The translations under genes and the position numbers were made by a program. A stretch of DNA of 64,000 nucleotides, taken from NCBI RefSeq assembly GCF_047511655.1, contig NC_133401.1, positions 14,850,001-14,914,000 on the forward strand, given 5' to 3'. Shown here piece after piece: positions 45,415 through 55,575 of the stretch. The DNA comes from Castor canadensis (lineage: Eukaryota; Chordata; Mammalia; Rodentia; Castoridae). Positions within the stretch are counted from its first letter, which is position 1; each line of letters opens with the position of its first letter. Below the pieces are notes generated by a model. It saw only the letters and a program-made list of their open reading frames with translations. It was not told where the DNA came from and did no database searches.

Positions 45415-45561
45415 GGACGTGACACAATGCATATGCTAATTAGCTACATTTAGTCATTCTGAGTTCAAAATTATGTCGTGTGCCACAAATGAGACTTTTT
45501 CTGTAAATTCAATCATAACAAATGACCTATAAAAAAGAGGAAGAGAAAGAAAAGGGGGTGG

Positions 45562-45595
<34 letters not shown>

Positions 45596-45600
45596 TCATA
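45415..45600 (+). repeat. Possible old L1 3' end and (GA)n
   Basis: tatgctaattagctacattt resembles ancient mammalian L1 3' ends. A (GA)n run follows (45566-45595). Confidence 0.35.
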
Positions 45601-45649
45601 TCAGTCCACACATCCCTGACCTGGGTTGGTCCTGACACCTGATAGTTAA

Positions 45650-46125
45650 CTGGAAGCACTGGGGTTTGAACTCAGGGCCTGTGCTTGCTAGGCAGGTAAG
45701 CCACGCCCCCAGCCCTTTTTGCTTTTAGTTCTTTCTATGACAGGGTCTTGAGTTTTTGCTCTGGCCGGCATGGACGGAGATCTTCCTATTTATGCCTCTC
45801 CCATAGCTGGAAAGACAGGCAGTGTCACCACGCCCAACTATTGATTGAGATGGGGTGTCTTCAACTTTTTGCCCTCTGATCTCTGCTTCCCAAGTAGCTA
45901 GGATTATAGGCGTGAGCCACTGGTGCCTGCCATCTTTTTTTCTTTCGACGTGCTGAGGCCCAAGCCCAGGGCCTCACATTCCCTGCCACTAAGCTACATC
46001 CCTAGCCCTTGGTTTTCTTGAGACCACGGGTCACTATGCAGCCCAGGCTGGCCTTTAATTTGCAATCCTGCCTCAGCCTCCTGAGTGCTGGGATTACAGG
46101 CATGCACCACCACACCTAGCCTATG
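45650..46125 (-). repeat. Composite SINE (ID-B1-B1) and second ID plus B1, antisense
   Basis: A three-part copy (45655-45930) is followed by an ID body and B1-like unit (45945-46125). Confidence 0.8.
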
Positions 46126-46294
46126 ACTTCCCTGTCCTAAAGCAAGCCCAGGAGAGACACCGATCCAGCATAACACTGCCTGTGCCCACTGGGAAGTTTA
46201 TCTTGACCTTCACTGGGGTGATTAGGATGACAGCCAACTGACAACCGAATCCATGCTAACGATGGGTCTGAGGTGGACAGAGACTAAAGAAGAC

Positions 46295-46380
46295 AGGATT
46301 GGGGGCGTGGCTCAAGTTAGAGCCCCTTCCTAAGCAAGCACAGGGTCCTGAGTTCAAATCCCAGTACCACCAAAAGTAAA
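46295..46380 (+). repeat. ID-like SINE
   Basis: gcgtggctcaagttagagcc ... gttcaaatcccagtaccac. Confidence 0.85.
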
Positions 46381-46739
46381 AAGACTAAAGAGAAGAGGAA
46401 AGGGAGAAAATGTCAGTGGACCAAGCTTTTCCCCAGGCTGCTGTCTGACCAGGCTCCTAGGCACCCCGCCATCTTCACCTTTTCCACGAGTCTGCAGCAG
46501 AATCATGGAACTTTCTGTCTGCACCATCCATCCATGGGGCCGTCATGGCCGTGAATGGCTACCTAGCAAGTGAAACAGAGAAACTGACTTCTAAGTTGTA
46601 GTTACTTTCAATGAACGTGAACTTGTGTGTGTGGCCACATGGGCTTTTCTCACTGAATGTGACCCATAGATTAGGGCAGGGCCTTCCCCATTTGTGTTCC
46701 CCAATATTGCAAGTAAACTAATTATTTTGGGGGGGCGGG

Positions 46740-47130
46740 CTCTAGGGTCAGTAGGCCTGGGTTCGAATCCCAGCTCTGGGAAACCTTGAAGAAGTTCTTT
46801 GTGATTTGTTTAACCTCAGTGTTTCCCTCTGTAAAATGGGGCCTGTTAGACTTTCCATCCCTGTGACAGAGTACCCGTCATAAAAAGGAAAGAGAGACAG
46901 AGACCGAGAGAGCCAGAGCCAGAGAGAGGAGTTATGGGGCTGGGGGGAAGGGAGGGACCAGAGGCCAGTTATGACCTTCAAAGGCTCACCCACACCAGTG
47001 ACCTACTTCCCCCAGCCAGGCCCCACCTCTCAGAGCTTCTAGAACTCCCAAAAAATGCCACCACCTGAGGACCAAGCCAGCAAAAGATCCTACAAGGAAC
47101 ATTTCACATTCAAACCATCACACAGAGCAT
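46740..47130 (+). repeat. MIR relic followed by LTR-like relic
   Basis: MIR: gggttcgaatcccagctctg (46740-46845). Then a relic like 31660 (ttccatccctgtgacagagt ... attcaaaccatcacac). Confidence 0.55.
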
Positions 47131-47179
47131 CCTGAGAGAGTCTTGCTTGCAAAATGTTCTTTAAAAATCACTGAATCAG

Positions 47180-47395
47180 CGGGGCACCAGTGGCTCACAT
47201 CTGTAATCCTAGCTACTTGGGAGGCTGGAATTGGGAGGATTGAGGTTGGAGGCCAGCCTGAGCAAATAGTTCACGAGACCCCATCTCTAAAGTAACCAGA
47301 GTAAAATGAACTGGAGGTGTGGCTCAGGAAGTAGGGTGCCTGCTTTGTGAGAGCAAAGCCCTGAGTTCAAACCCCAGTCCCACCAAATAAAAATC
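47180..47395 (+). repeat. B1/ID heterodimer SINE
   Basis: ccagtggctcacatctgtaatcc ... ggtgtggctcaggaagtag ... gttcaaaccccagtccc. Confidence 0.9.
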
Positions 47396-47599
47396 ACGGA
47401 CACTAAACAAGGGCAAAGGAATGTTTATTGCCTGATCTTTTCATCTTGACTCTAGTTGTGAACATTTTTGTGACAAATATTGGAAAGTAAAGTGTAAATA
47501 CCGTTTTTACAAGAGTGCTCTGAGCGTCAAGATGAAGACACTGTGCCTACATGGTACCCGGCAGGTACAATCAATGGATGCTTTAAAAAATTGAGTAAG

Positions 47600-47795
47600 A
47601 ACCAGGTGCTGGTGCTCACGCCTGTAATCCTAGCTACTCAGGAGGCAGAGATCAGGAGGATGGAGGTTTGAGGCCAGCCTGGGCAAATAGTTTGTGACAC
47701 CCTACCTCGAAAGGATCCATCACAAAAAGAACTGGTGGAGTGGCTCAAGGTGAAGGTTCTGAGTTCAAACCCCAGTACCACAAAATAACAAAAAT
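47600..47795 (+). repeat. B1/ID heterodimer SINE
   Basis: ggtgctcacgcctgtaatcc ... actggtggagtggctcaag ... gttcaaaccccagtacc. Confidence 0.9.
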
Positions 47796-48009
47796 CATAG
47801 GACATGTCTCGAGGTGAGGAATTTAATGTCAAGTATAAATGATGTCATTTGTGGACTTTAATTGAGATTTTGTCGATTGCTTTGCTAACATCTACTGTGG
47901 CCAAAGATCCTAGATGTCACTGGACAAGGTCTCTGTCACTCTGTGTGCTTCAAGACATTGAGAATTTTTTTTTAATTTTGAGATATAATATCCTAGTTTT
48001 ATTTATTTA

Positions 48010-48345
48010 TATTCTTATTTATTTATTGGTGATACTGGGGTTTAAACTCAGGACTTTGAGCTTGCAAAGCAGGCTTTCTACATCTTGAGCCTCACCTCCA
48101 GTCCATTTTGCTCTGGTTATTTTGGAGATGGGGTCTTGCAAACTATTTGCCTGGACTGGCCTTGAACTTCGATCCTCCTGATCTCAGCCTCCCAAGTAGC
48201 TGGGATTACAGGCATGAGCCACTAGCACCCGGCTTCTGGTTTTATTTTTTTGATTTTACCTTTTGGCAGTACGGGGATTTGAACTCGGGCCTTGCACTTG
48301 CCTAGGCAGCTGTCCTCGGATGTGACTCACGCCCCCAGCACCACG
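48010..48345 (-). repeat. Antisense ID/B1 heterodimer and further antisense ID arm
   Basis: Dimer at 48025-48235 and ID arm at 48262-48340. Confidence 0.85.
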
Positions 48346-48744
48346 TCTTACTTTCAGAGTGGAAATCAGTTATTCTGAGGCTCCACGATTGCATTCTGGT
48401 TCTGTGTGTTTGGCCAAGTACCAGGTTGTGATGCCGCCCGTCACCTGTCAGGAGCCACGCGACCGTGACTTCTATGTGTCCCGTGACTGTTTTGTTAGCT
48501 TTGATCACTTGGTCCGAGTTCATGTCACCATTTCCATCTGTGGAACTAATGAGTATCTTGTGGAGAGGTAATTTGAGACTGCAGGCATGTCCTGTCACTC
48601 CTCAAGTTTGCACTTACTGGTTTTATCATGTGTTAGTGACTCAATCAGTGATGTCGAGAGAGGGCTGCCACTGAGGTTCTGAGTCCAGCAGCACTTCTAC
48701 TTTCATTAGCGCACTTTGACAGCCAGGAAGAACTTTCTCAGCTG

Positions 48745-49035
48745 GATGTCGTGACTCACGCCTGTAATCCCAGCTACTCGGGAGGCTGATATTGGGAAGA
48801 TCGTGGTTTGAGGCCAGTCCAGGCAAATAGTTCTCAAAATCCCTATCTCCAAAATAACCAGAGCAAAATGGACTGGAGGTGTGCCTGCTTTGCAAGTATG
48901 AAGACCTGAGTTCAAACCCCAGTCCCACCCAAAAAAAAAAAAATGTATTAAGCAGGGCTGGAAGAGTGACTCAAGTGATAGAGCAGCTGCCTAGCAAGCC
49001 CTGTGTCCAACCTCCAGTGCTGAAAGAAAAAACAA
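48745..49035 (+). repeat. B1/ID heterodimer and adjacent ID SINE
   Basis: Dimer 48745-48945, then an ID arm 48953-49030 (agagtgactcaagtgatagag). Confidence 0.85.
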
Positions 49036-49454
49036 GGTGCCCTGAACAAATGGATGACTGTCAGATCGCTCAGACCCTAAACTCTCTCCTTTCCAACTTG
49101 AAATTCCACTCCACCATTCTCGCCATGCTTGTACTGCACACTCAACTTCCCGGTTGTGTCCCTCTCAAGAGGCAACCAGAAAATATCCACCGTGTACCCA
49201 CTCAGGGACTGTCCCGTAAGTGACCAAAGATGAAGAAAAGTCATGCGACCCTACTGCAGTCATGATTTTAAATGGATTAAATTCCTGATCGCCAGTGGGC
49301 CTTACTTCTGCCTGGGACTCCATCAGCCTTGACTTCAGAGTCCTGGCGCTGTCCTGTTTCACACCTTCTCAAGTCCCCTAACGCCCTCCTGGCTCCCCTT
49401 TGGAAAGGGGCAGGGGATGGGCAGGAAGCCCATCTGGGCACATGGAGAGAACTG

Positions 49455-49672
49455 GGTTCTTCTTTCTTTTTCCTTGCTTCCTTCCTTCCTTCCTCCCTCC
49501 CCCCCTCCTTCCCTGTTCCTCCCTCCCCCCTCCTTCCCTCTTCCTCCCTCCCTCCCTCCCCCCCTCCTTCCCTCTTCCTCCCTCCCTCCCTCCTTCCCTC
49601 TTCCTCCCTCCCTCCCTCCTTCCCTCTTCCTCCCTCCCCCCCTCCTTCCCTCTTCCTCCCCCCCTCCCTTTC
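49455..49672. repeat. Polypyrimidine minisatellite
   Basis: About seven copies of a 25-30 nt C/T-only unit of the CCTTCCCTCTTCCTCCCTCC kind. The long open frames across it are pure Pro/Ser/Leu or Glu/Gly/Arg low complexity and not genes. Confidence 0.92.
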
Positions 49673-49674
49673 TT

Positions 49675-49835
49675 TTTTGTGGTGCTCAGATCTTAAAAGC
49701 AGGTGCTCTACCTCTTGTACCACATCTCCAGTCCATTTCACTCTGGTTATTTTGGAGATGGGGTCCCGCAAACTATTTCCCTGGGCTAGCCTTGGACCTC
49801 GATCCTCCCAACCTCAGCTTCCTAGGTAGCTAAGA
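49675..49835 (-). repeat. ID/B1-like SINE, antisense
   Basis: tgtggtgctcagatcttaaa ... tggagatggggtcccgcaaac ... tagctaag. Confidence 0.75.
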
Positions 49836-50137
49836 ACCAGTGCCCTGCTCAGCACATCCTTATGCTTTTCCCTGTATGACAGCCACCTCAGTGAAGAAAC
49901 CGGCTACGGGGCGACCATGACAACGGGATTCACCACTGCCAGCTGCTTACGCGCTCTTGGTGGAGCTTAGGCCCAGGGGATGCCCTAGCGACACCTCTTA
50001 GAGGAGGTCATTAGGCCACTGGGAAACTGAGCATGGGTGCAGCTCTTCCTCATGGGAGAAGTGATGGAGGAATGTCACACTCCCACTGTCCCCGCTGCCC
50101 AGGGTGTGAGCAGTGCAAACCAAGGAGCTCTCTCTCT

Positions 50138-50503
50138 CTCTCTCTTTTTTTTAAGGGATAAATGCCATGTCACTTTATTTTTTTTTAATTTTTATTTTAT
50201 TCATATGTGCATACAATGTTGGGTCATTTCTCCCCCCTTTCCCCGCCCCCTCCCTCTCCCCCCACCCCCTCAATACCCAGCAGAAACTATTTTGCCCTTA
50301 TCTCTAATTTTGTTGAAGAGAGAGTATAAGCAATAATAGGAAGGAACAAGGGGTTTTGCTGGTTGAGATTAGGATAGCTATACAGGGCATTGACTCACAT
50401 TGATTTCCTGTGCGTGGGTGTTACCTTCTAGGTTAATTCTTTTTGATCTAACCTTTTCTCTAGTTCCTGGTCCCCAAAGTATTGCCTTAGTTTCTCTGCA
50501 TTG
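50138..50503 (-). mobile_element. L1 3'-end insertion with short 3' transduction
   Basis: Antisense copy of the same L1 3' UTR as 15145-15460. A 15-bp target duplication AGGAGCTCTCTCTCT flanks it (50123-50137 and 50504-50518). On the minus strand the L1 poly-A is followed by about 21 non-L1 bases and then a second poly-A. Confidence 0.85.
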
Positions 50504-50759
50504 AGGAGCTCTCTCTCTTGAGTTGCTGTCACACCATCATGCTCATTGTGCCTCTCTCTAATCTTGTCTTTCCTCTCTCTAATCTCATCTCCCTTGGTGA
50601 TTCACTAAGAAAACGAAGATATGAGAAGACTGCCTCCTGAGAAGAGCCCCCCACAGAAGAAGAAAACCCCACAACCCCTTCACAGCTCATCTGGTCAGAC
50701 GCGTTCTCTTCCGCTGCTGTGGCAAAGTATTTTTATCTTTATTGCTTTTTTCTCTCTCT

Positions 50760-50870
50760 CTCTCTTTTTTTTTTTTTTTGGCAGTACTTGGGTTTGAACT
50801 CAGGGCCTCAACTTGCTAGGCAGGTGCTCTCCCACTTGAGCCTCTCTGCCAGTCCTCAATAGTCCATTGA
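50760..50870 (-). repeat. ID SINE, antisense
   Basis: cagtacttgggtttgaactc ... caggtgctctcccacttgag, after (CT)n and poly-T. Confidence 0.85.
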
Positions 50871-51149
50871 GGAATAATTGACGTGCAGTAAACTACACAC
50901 ACTGCAACCCCAACCATCCTCCAGTGGCCCCTGAGAGGTGGTCCCAGGACATGCGGCTCACCCTGTCAATGCCACATTCTGCAGCTGCTCAAATCTATGA
51001 AATTAGGCAGCTTCGTGTTTGCACATATGAATAAGGGCCAGTATACTTGGAAGCACCTTAGACAAGGCGTAATGCCTAACACAAGGAAATCGTTGTTGAG
51101 GGAATAATAACAAGAAAAAGTCTGTATGTGTTTAGTGCAAGTGCACTAT

Positions 51150-51565
51150 GTTTATTGGTGGGACTGAGATTTGAATTCAGGGCTTTTCATTCACAAAACA
51201 GGCACTCTACCTCTTGAGCCACACCTCCAGTCGATTTTGCTCTGGTTGTATTGAAGATGGGGTCTCAAGAACTATTCGTCCACACTGGCCTTGAACTGTG
51301 ATCCTCCCATTCTCAGCCTCCCAAGTAGCCAGGATTATAGGTGTGAGTCACCTTGCCCAGGCAGACACATTGTTTTTTTAGTGATACTGAGGCTTGAACT
51401 CAGGGCCTACACCTTGAGCCACTCCACCAGACCTTTTTGTGAAGGGTTTTATTGAGATAAGTTCTCTCGAACTATTTGCCCAGGCTGACTGTGAACCGAA
51501 ATCCTCCTGATCTCTGCCTCCTGATTAGCTGGGATTACAGGCGTGGTCACTGGCACGTGGCAGAT
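51150..51565 (-). repeat. Two antisense ID/B1 heterodimers
   Basis: First 51155-51362, second 51372-51562. They are head-to-tail in the same orientation. Confidence 0.85.
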
Positions 51566-51649
51566 TTTATTTATTTTTTGATGGTATTGGGGTTTGAGCA
51601 CCCAGCAAGATTTAGTTTCTCTGCGTTGAGAATATATAGATAAATGTGT

Positions 51650-51672
51650 CTATTGTTTATATATACATACAT

Positions 51673-51705
<33 letters not shown>

Positions 51706-51721
51706 CATATATATATATATC
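51650..51721. repeat. (CT)n and (AT)n microsatellites
   Basis: TATA-rich stretch, about 16 CT units, then ATATATATATAT. Confidence 0.9.
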
Positions 51722-52002
51722 TTTTGTCACCTGATCGCACAGCAATCCTCTCTGAACCTGGATTCTGCCTTGTGTCTGCACCGTGGGTGGAACTGAGTCA
51801 TCTGCCCCCACTATGAAAGGATGCGGTGAAGTCCTAACTCCCCATGACTGTGCCCTTATTTGGAAGTAGTGTCTTTGCAGAGCTCATTAAGTTAAGATGA
51901 GGTTATTGGGTGGCCCTTATCTATCAGGACTGGGGTTTTCTTGTAAGAGGGAAACCTGGACACAGACACACAGAGAAAGGTCACAAAGATGGAAAGAGAG
52001 GG

Positions 52003-52475
52003 CTGGCCACAGGGGTGCACGCCTGTCATCCCAGCTACAAGGGAGGCATAAGTAAGAGGATCACAGTCTGAGGCTGGCCCTGAGCAAAACCATGAGACCC
52101 CCATCTGAACAATAACTAAAGCAAAAAGGGCTGGAGGTGTGGTTCAAGTGATAGAGCACCTGCCTAGCAAATGCAAAGCCCTAAGTTCAAGCCCCAGTCC
52201 TGTCAAAAAATAAATTAAGATGGACTCAGAAAAACAGCAAAAAGAAAATAAAAATGAAAAAAAAATTAAAAAATAAAGATGGAAGCAGGGTGCCAGTGGT
52301 TCACGCCTGTAATCCTAGCTATTCAGGAGGCAGAGATCAGAAGGATCTCAGTTTGAAGCCAGCCTGGGCAAATAGTTCCACAAAACCCCATCCAAAACAA
52401 ACCCATCACAAGAAAGGACTGGTGGAGTGGCTCAGGATGAAGACCCTGAGTTCAAACCGCAGTACTGTCAAAAAA
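52003..52475 (+). repeat. B1-like/ID SINE followed by B1/ID heterodimer
   Basis: First copy 52003-52205, second 52285-52470, both plus strand with A-rich tails. Confidence 0.85.
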
Positions 52476-52899
52476 TAAATAAATAAAGGTGGAATCAGAG
52501 ATTGGAGTGAGGTTCGTACAAGCCAAGGGTCGCCTGGGGCTACCAGAAGCCGGACGTGTGTGCGTGAGTTGAGTGTGTGGTGTTGAGGATGCACCCGGCA
52601 CCTGGGGGTATTTTGAACTTTGAAACGTCCCCCCAAATAAGTGAAAAAGCCCAATGAAGAGAGGTGATGAAATAAGGACTTCCAGCCTCACCCATCTCAG
52701 AAACTTAGCATTCTTGCCCTGCAGAGGTGACAAACCAGCACACAGCTCAGCGTGACCAAGCCTGCAGTGCGGACCCGTATGACATGCTGTGTCAATGCAA
52801 ACCGTGCGGGGACAACGTCCAACAGGCCAGGAAGGCTTTGTTAAGAGAATTGCGACACCGGGTGAACCAGACTCGGGCTGAACACCGGACACGGATCTT

Positions 52900-53010
52900 G
52901 TTTGTTTGGTGGCACTGGGGTTTGAACTCAAGACCTCATGCTTGCCAGGCAGGCGCTGCACTGCTTGAGCCACTCCACCAGCTCTTTTTGCTGTGGTTAT
53001 TTTTCAAACA
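52900..53010 (-). repeat. ID SINE, antisense
   Basis: cactggggtttgaactcaag ... ctgcttgagccactccacc. Confidence 0.85.
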
Positions 53011-53429
53011 GGGTCTTGAGATTTTTCCCAGGCCATCCAGACGGTCTTTGTGGTTTTTTATAGGAGGACTCCCCCATCGCAGCAGGCCTGGGGGAGTGGA
53101 GGCTTTTTTGTCTGTTTGTTGTTTTGTTTTCTTAAGCTGACCTAAGAGATTGTAGGTCACATGTTTGCTCATTGACTTTAGCCAAAGGAAAAAGAATGTC
53201 CTTGTGTCCTCATGACAAAGAGGTAGCAGCAAGGTACCTACCACAGGTGGGTCTCTCACCCCAGGGGAAGCCCAGAGACATAAGCGCTCTCTCTGCTTTG
53301 ACGTTCACGTTTCAAATAGGCCCTTGAGAAAGACATGTGTGTGGTTGTAAACTGGCAACAAACTTGACTTTGACATACATCTCAAACTGGCAGAGAAAGA
53401 ATTTTCGACGTTATTTAAAATAAATGCTC

Positions 53430-53555
53430 TAGGCTGGGTATGGTGGTGAATAGCTGTAATCCCAGCACTTGAGAGGCTGAGGCAGGAGGTTTCCAGTTCA
53501 AAACAAGCCTGGACTACATAAGGAGACCATGTCTTAAAAAAAAAAAAAAAAGCAA
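53430..53555 (+). repeat. B1-like SINE
   Basis: ggtatggtggtgaatagctg ... cctggactacataaggagacc, then poly-A. Confidence 0.85.
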
Positions 53556-53749
53556 AAACCAACAAAATAAGCAAATGAAAAATGAGGTTACTGTTCTGAG
53601 AATGGGAACAAGGGGCCTCTGTGTTCAAGCCATCTGAATTCTCCAGCTCAGCGTCAGAGGGAGGTCAGGAACCCAGCCAAAGGAAGAACCTTATTTAAAT
53701 TTTCCTCAAGTTGATGCAAGTGTCAAGGTTAAGGCCACCAGGTAGTGTG

Positions 53750-53930
53750 CCTGGGTTCAAATCCAGCCTCCACTGCTTATTAGCTGGGCGTCCTGGGGTA
53801 AATGTCTCAACCTCTCTGGGCCTAATTTCTTTATCATCTACAACTCAGATGATTAATACCTCATAGGTTATCAGAACAGATTAAATACATTAATCTGAGC
53901 ATAGCACTTAAAATACTTAAGAAATGTATT
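53750..53930 (+). repeat. MIR relic
   Basis: gggttcaaatccagcctcca ... ttattagctgggcgtcctgg ... aacctctctgggcc, a near-complete MIR layout. Confidence 0.85.
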
Positions 53931-54029
53931 ATTTAGTGGGGATCCTTTACTTCAGCATCCTGAGCCTCAGTTTCTCCTCTTTCACCTGTAGAATATTAAG
54001 CGAAATGATGGCTATAAACGCATCCAACA

Positions 54030-54225
54030 AATGGGCACCAGTGGCTCACGTCTGTAATCCTAGCTACTCAGGAGGCAGAGATCAGGAGAATCGTGGTTCG
54101 AAGCCAGCCTGGACAAATAGGTCTCGAGACCCTATCTTGAAAAACCCTTTACAAAAAGGGCTGGTGGAGTGGCTCAAGGTGCAGGCACTGAGTTCCTCCA
54201 GTACCGCCAAAAAAAAAAAAAAAAG
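54030..54225 (+). repeat. B1/ID heterodimer SINE
   Basis: accagtggctcacgtctgtaatcc ... gggctggtggagtggctcaag. Confidence 0.88.
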
Positions 54226-54399
54226 AACCCGTAACACAGTCCTGGCATCTGGCCAAACCGTGTTTAATTACTGACATTTCTGTAACCACGGGTTACTGGC
54301 GTTACCACGTTACCTACGGCACTGTGTTAAGTACTGATAGCTTGTGCTCTTACTCTGTCTTGCTCCTATAATCTTTATTACTTAATTGATTTATTAATT

Positions 54400-54525
54400 T
54401 GGGGATTTTTTTTTGAAACAAGGTCTCACTATGTAGCCCAGGCTGGCTTTGAACTCAGGATCCTCCTGCCTCAGCCTCCAGAGTGCTGGGATTACACAAT
54501 GTACCACCGCACCTGGCGACGGTAA
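54400..54525 (-). repeat. B1-like SINE, antisense
   Basis: gaaacaaggtctcactatg ... gtgctgggattacac. Confidence 0.85.
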
Positions 54526-55145
54526 TCTTTACTTAGTGTTGTTTTGTAGTTATTGGCGCATGCCACTCCGCAGGATTTATAGCAATATTACCAGTATCTC
54601 ACTGCTCCCCACATCTCGTCCCCCAGAGCATCAAGCAGTCCCAACACTCATTCCCAAACCCGGCTTGCTGCCCTCTGGGGCCTGGTTTCACCTGCTTGAG
54701 CGGCTCGGGCCCCAACTTCTCAACACTGACCCCGGGGGATGCAGTGGGAGAGCCCGCTGAATGATTCCTCATAAACCAATGGGTGGCGAGGAGGGCGTGG
54801 CCTGGGGAGGATGCATTTGACCCATTGGCCCAAGCTCTCCTAACCCAATTCCCACGCACCCCTCCATACTGCTTAATGGTTCCGCCCGATCCCCCCTCAC
54901 CATTGGGATCATCACCCACTTGCTGGCTGGAGCCAGGAAATAAAAAGTGAACACAAACACCCACGACCAGCCCCGGGGCCTTCGCTGTAGATCTCAACCT
55001 CTGTATCTATGAAAGATTTTGGTATGCTCGGTCTAACTCAGCTGCAAAAGGTTCTGTCTCAAAAAAAAAAAAAATATATATATATAGTGAAAAATGAATG
55101 AGAGGGAAACGACTCATTTAAAGCTCTATACAAAGTAATTGAATC

Positions 55146-55151
55146 TTTATT
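55146..55151 (-). terminator. LYPD3: LYPD3 polyadenylation signal
   Basis: TTTATT on the plus strand (AATAAA on the minus), about 425 nt beyond the stop codon. It marks the probable 3' end of the LYPD3 mRNA. Confidence 0.7.
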
Positions 55152-55575
55152 GAAGTCTTTCTGTGCCAGAAACTGGCCACGTAGAGGCGCAAGGCACGGT
55201 CCCTGCCCTGAGGATGCTCAGTCTACTGTCTGAGGCAGAGAACAAAATTCCCACGGGACAGGGGGCGGGGCGAGCGCTCGGGGGCGGAGCCACCGTTCCC
55301 CGCCTCCCGGTCCCAGCCTGGGATAAAGGACTTGTCTCGCTCTGTCCTCGGGCACCAAAGCGGGGAGTAGTTGCTGGCTCAAAAAGCTAGGGCACCCCAG
55401 TCAGCATTTATATACAACAGTCCTTTCCCAAAGCCACAAACCAGTGCAGCCAAAGCTGGGGATACTGGGGGGACATCAGAAGGATGGGGGCTGGGCCAGC
55501 CCAGTCCAGTGGTGGGAAGACTTGGTACCAAAGCCAGGGAAGTGGGGTGAGAGGGACGTTTCCAGGTGGTCAAGC

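Larger units (their letters stand above)
24990..55130. other. Gene-free interval between TEX101 and LYPD3
   Basis: About 30 kb with no exon that I can support. Every longer open frame I examined lies in a SINE, an LTR-like relic or simple sequence, or lacks any domain. Repeats are listed separately. The main unassigned stretches are about 25010-25500, 25850-26430, 26700-27320, 27420-27910, 32960-33690, 33930-35950, 36190-36870, 37660-39010, 39125-39940, 46380-46740, 47800-48010, 49030-49450, 51720-52000, 52480-52900, 53020-53430 and 54525-55130. Confidence 0.6.

Noticed and set aside
45415-45540. Firm assignment as an ancient L1 3' end
   Set aside because: Only a short stretch resembles that family, so it is listed with low confidence.
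49277-49833. Long open frames on both strands (up to 166 codons)
   Set aside because: They translate the C/T minisatellite and give only Pro/Ser/Leu or Gly/Arg/Glu strings, so they are low-complexity artefacts.
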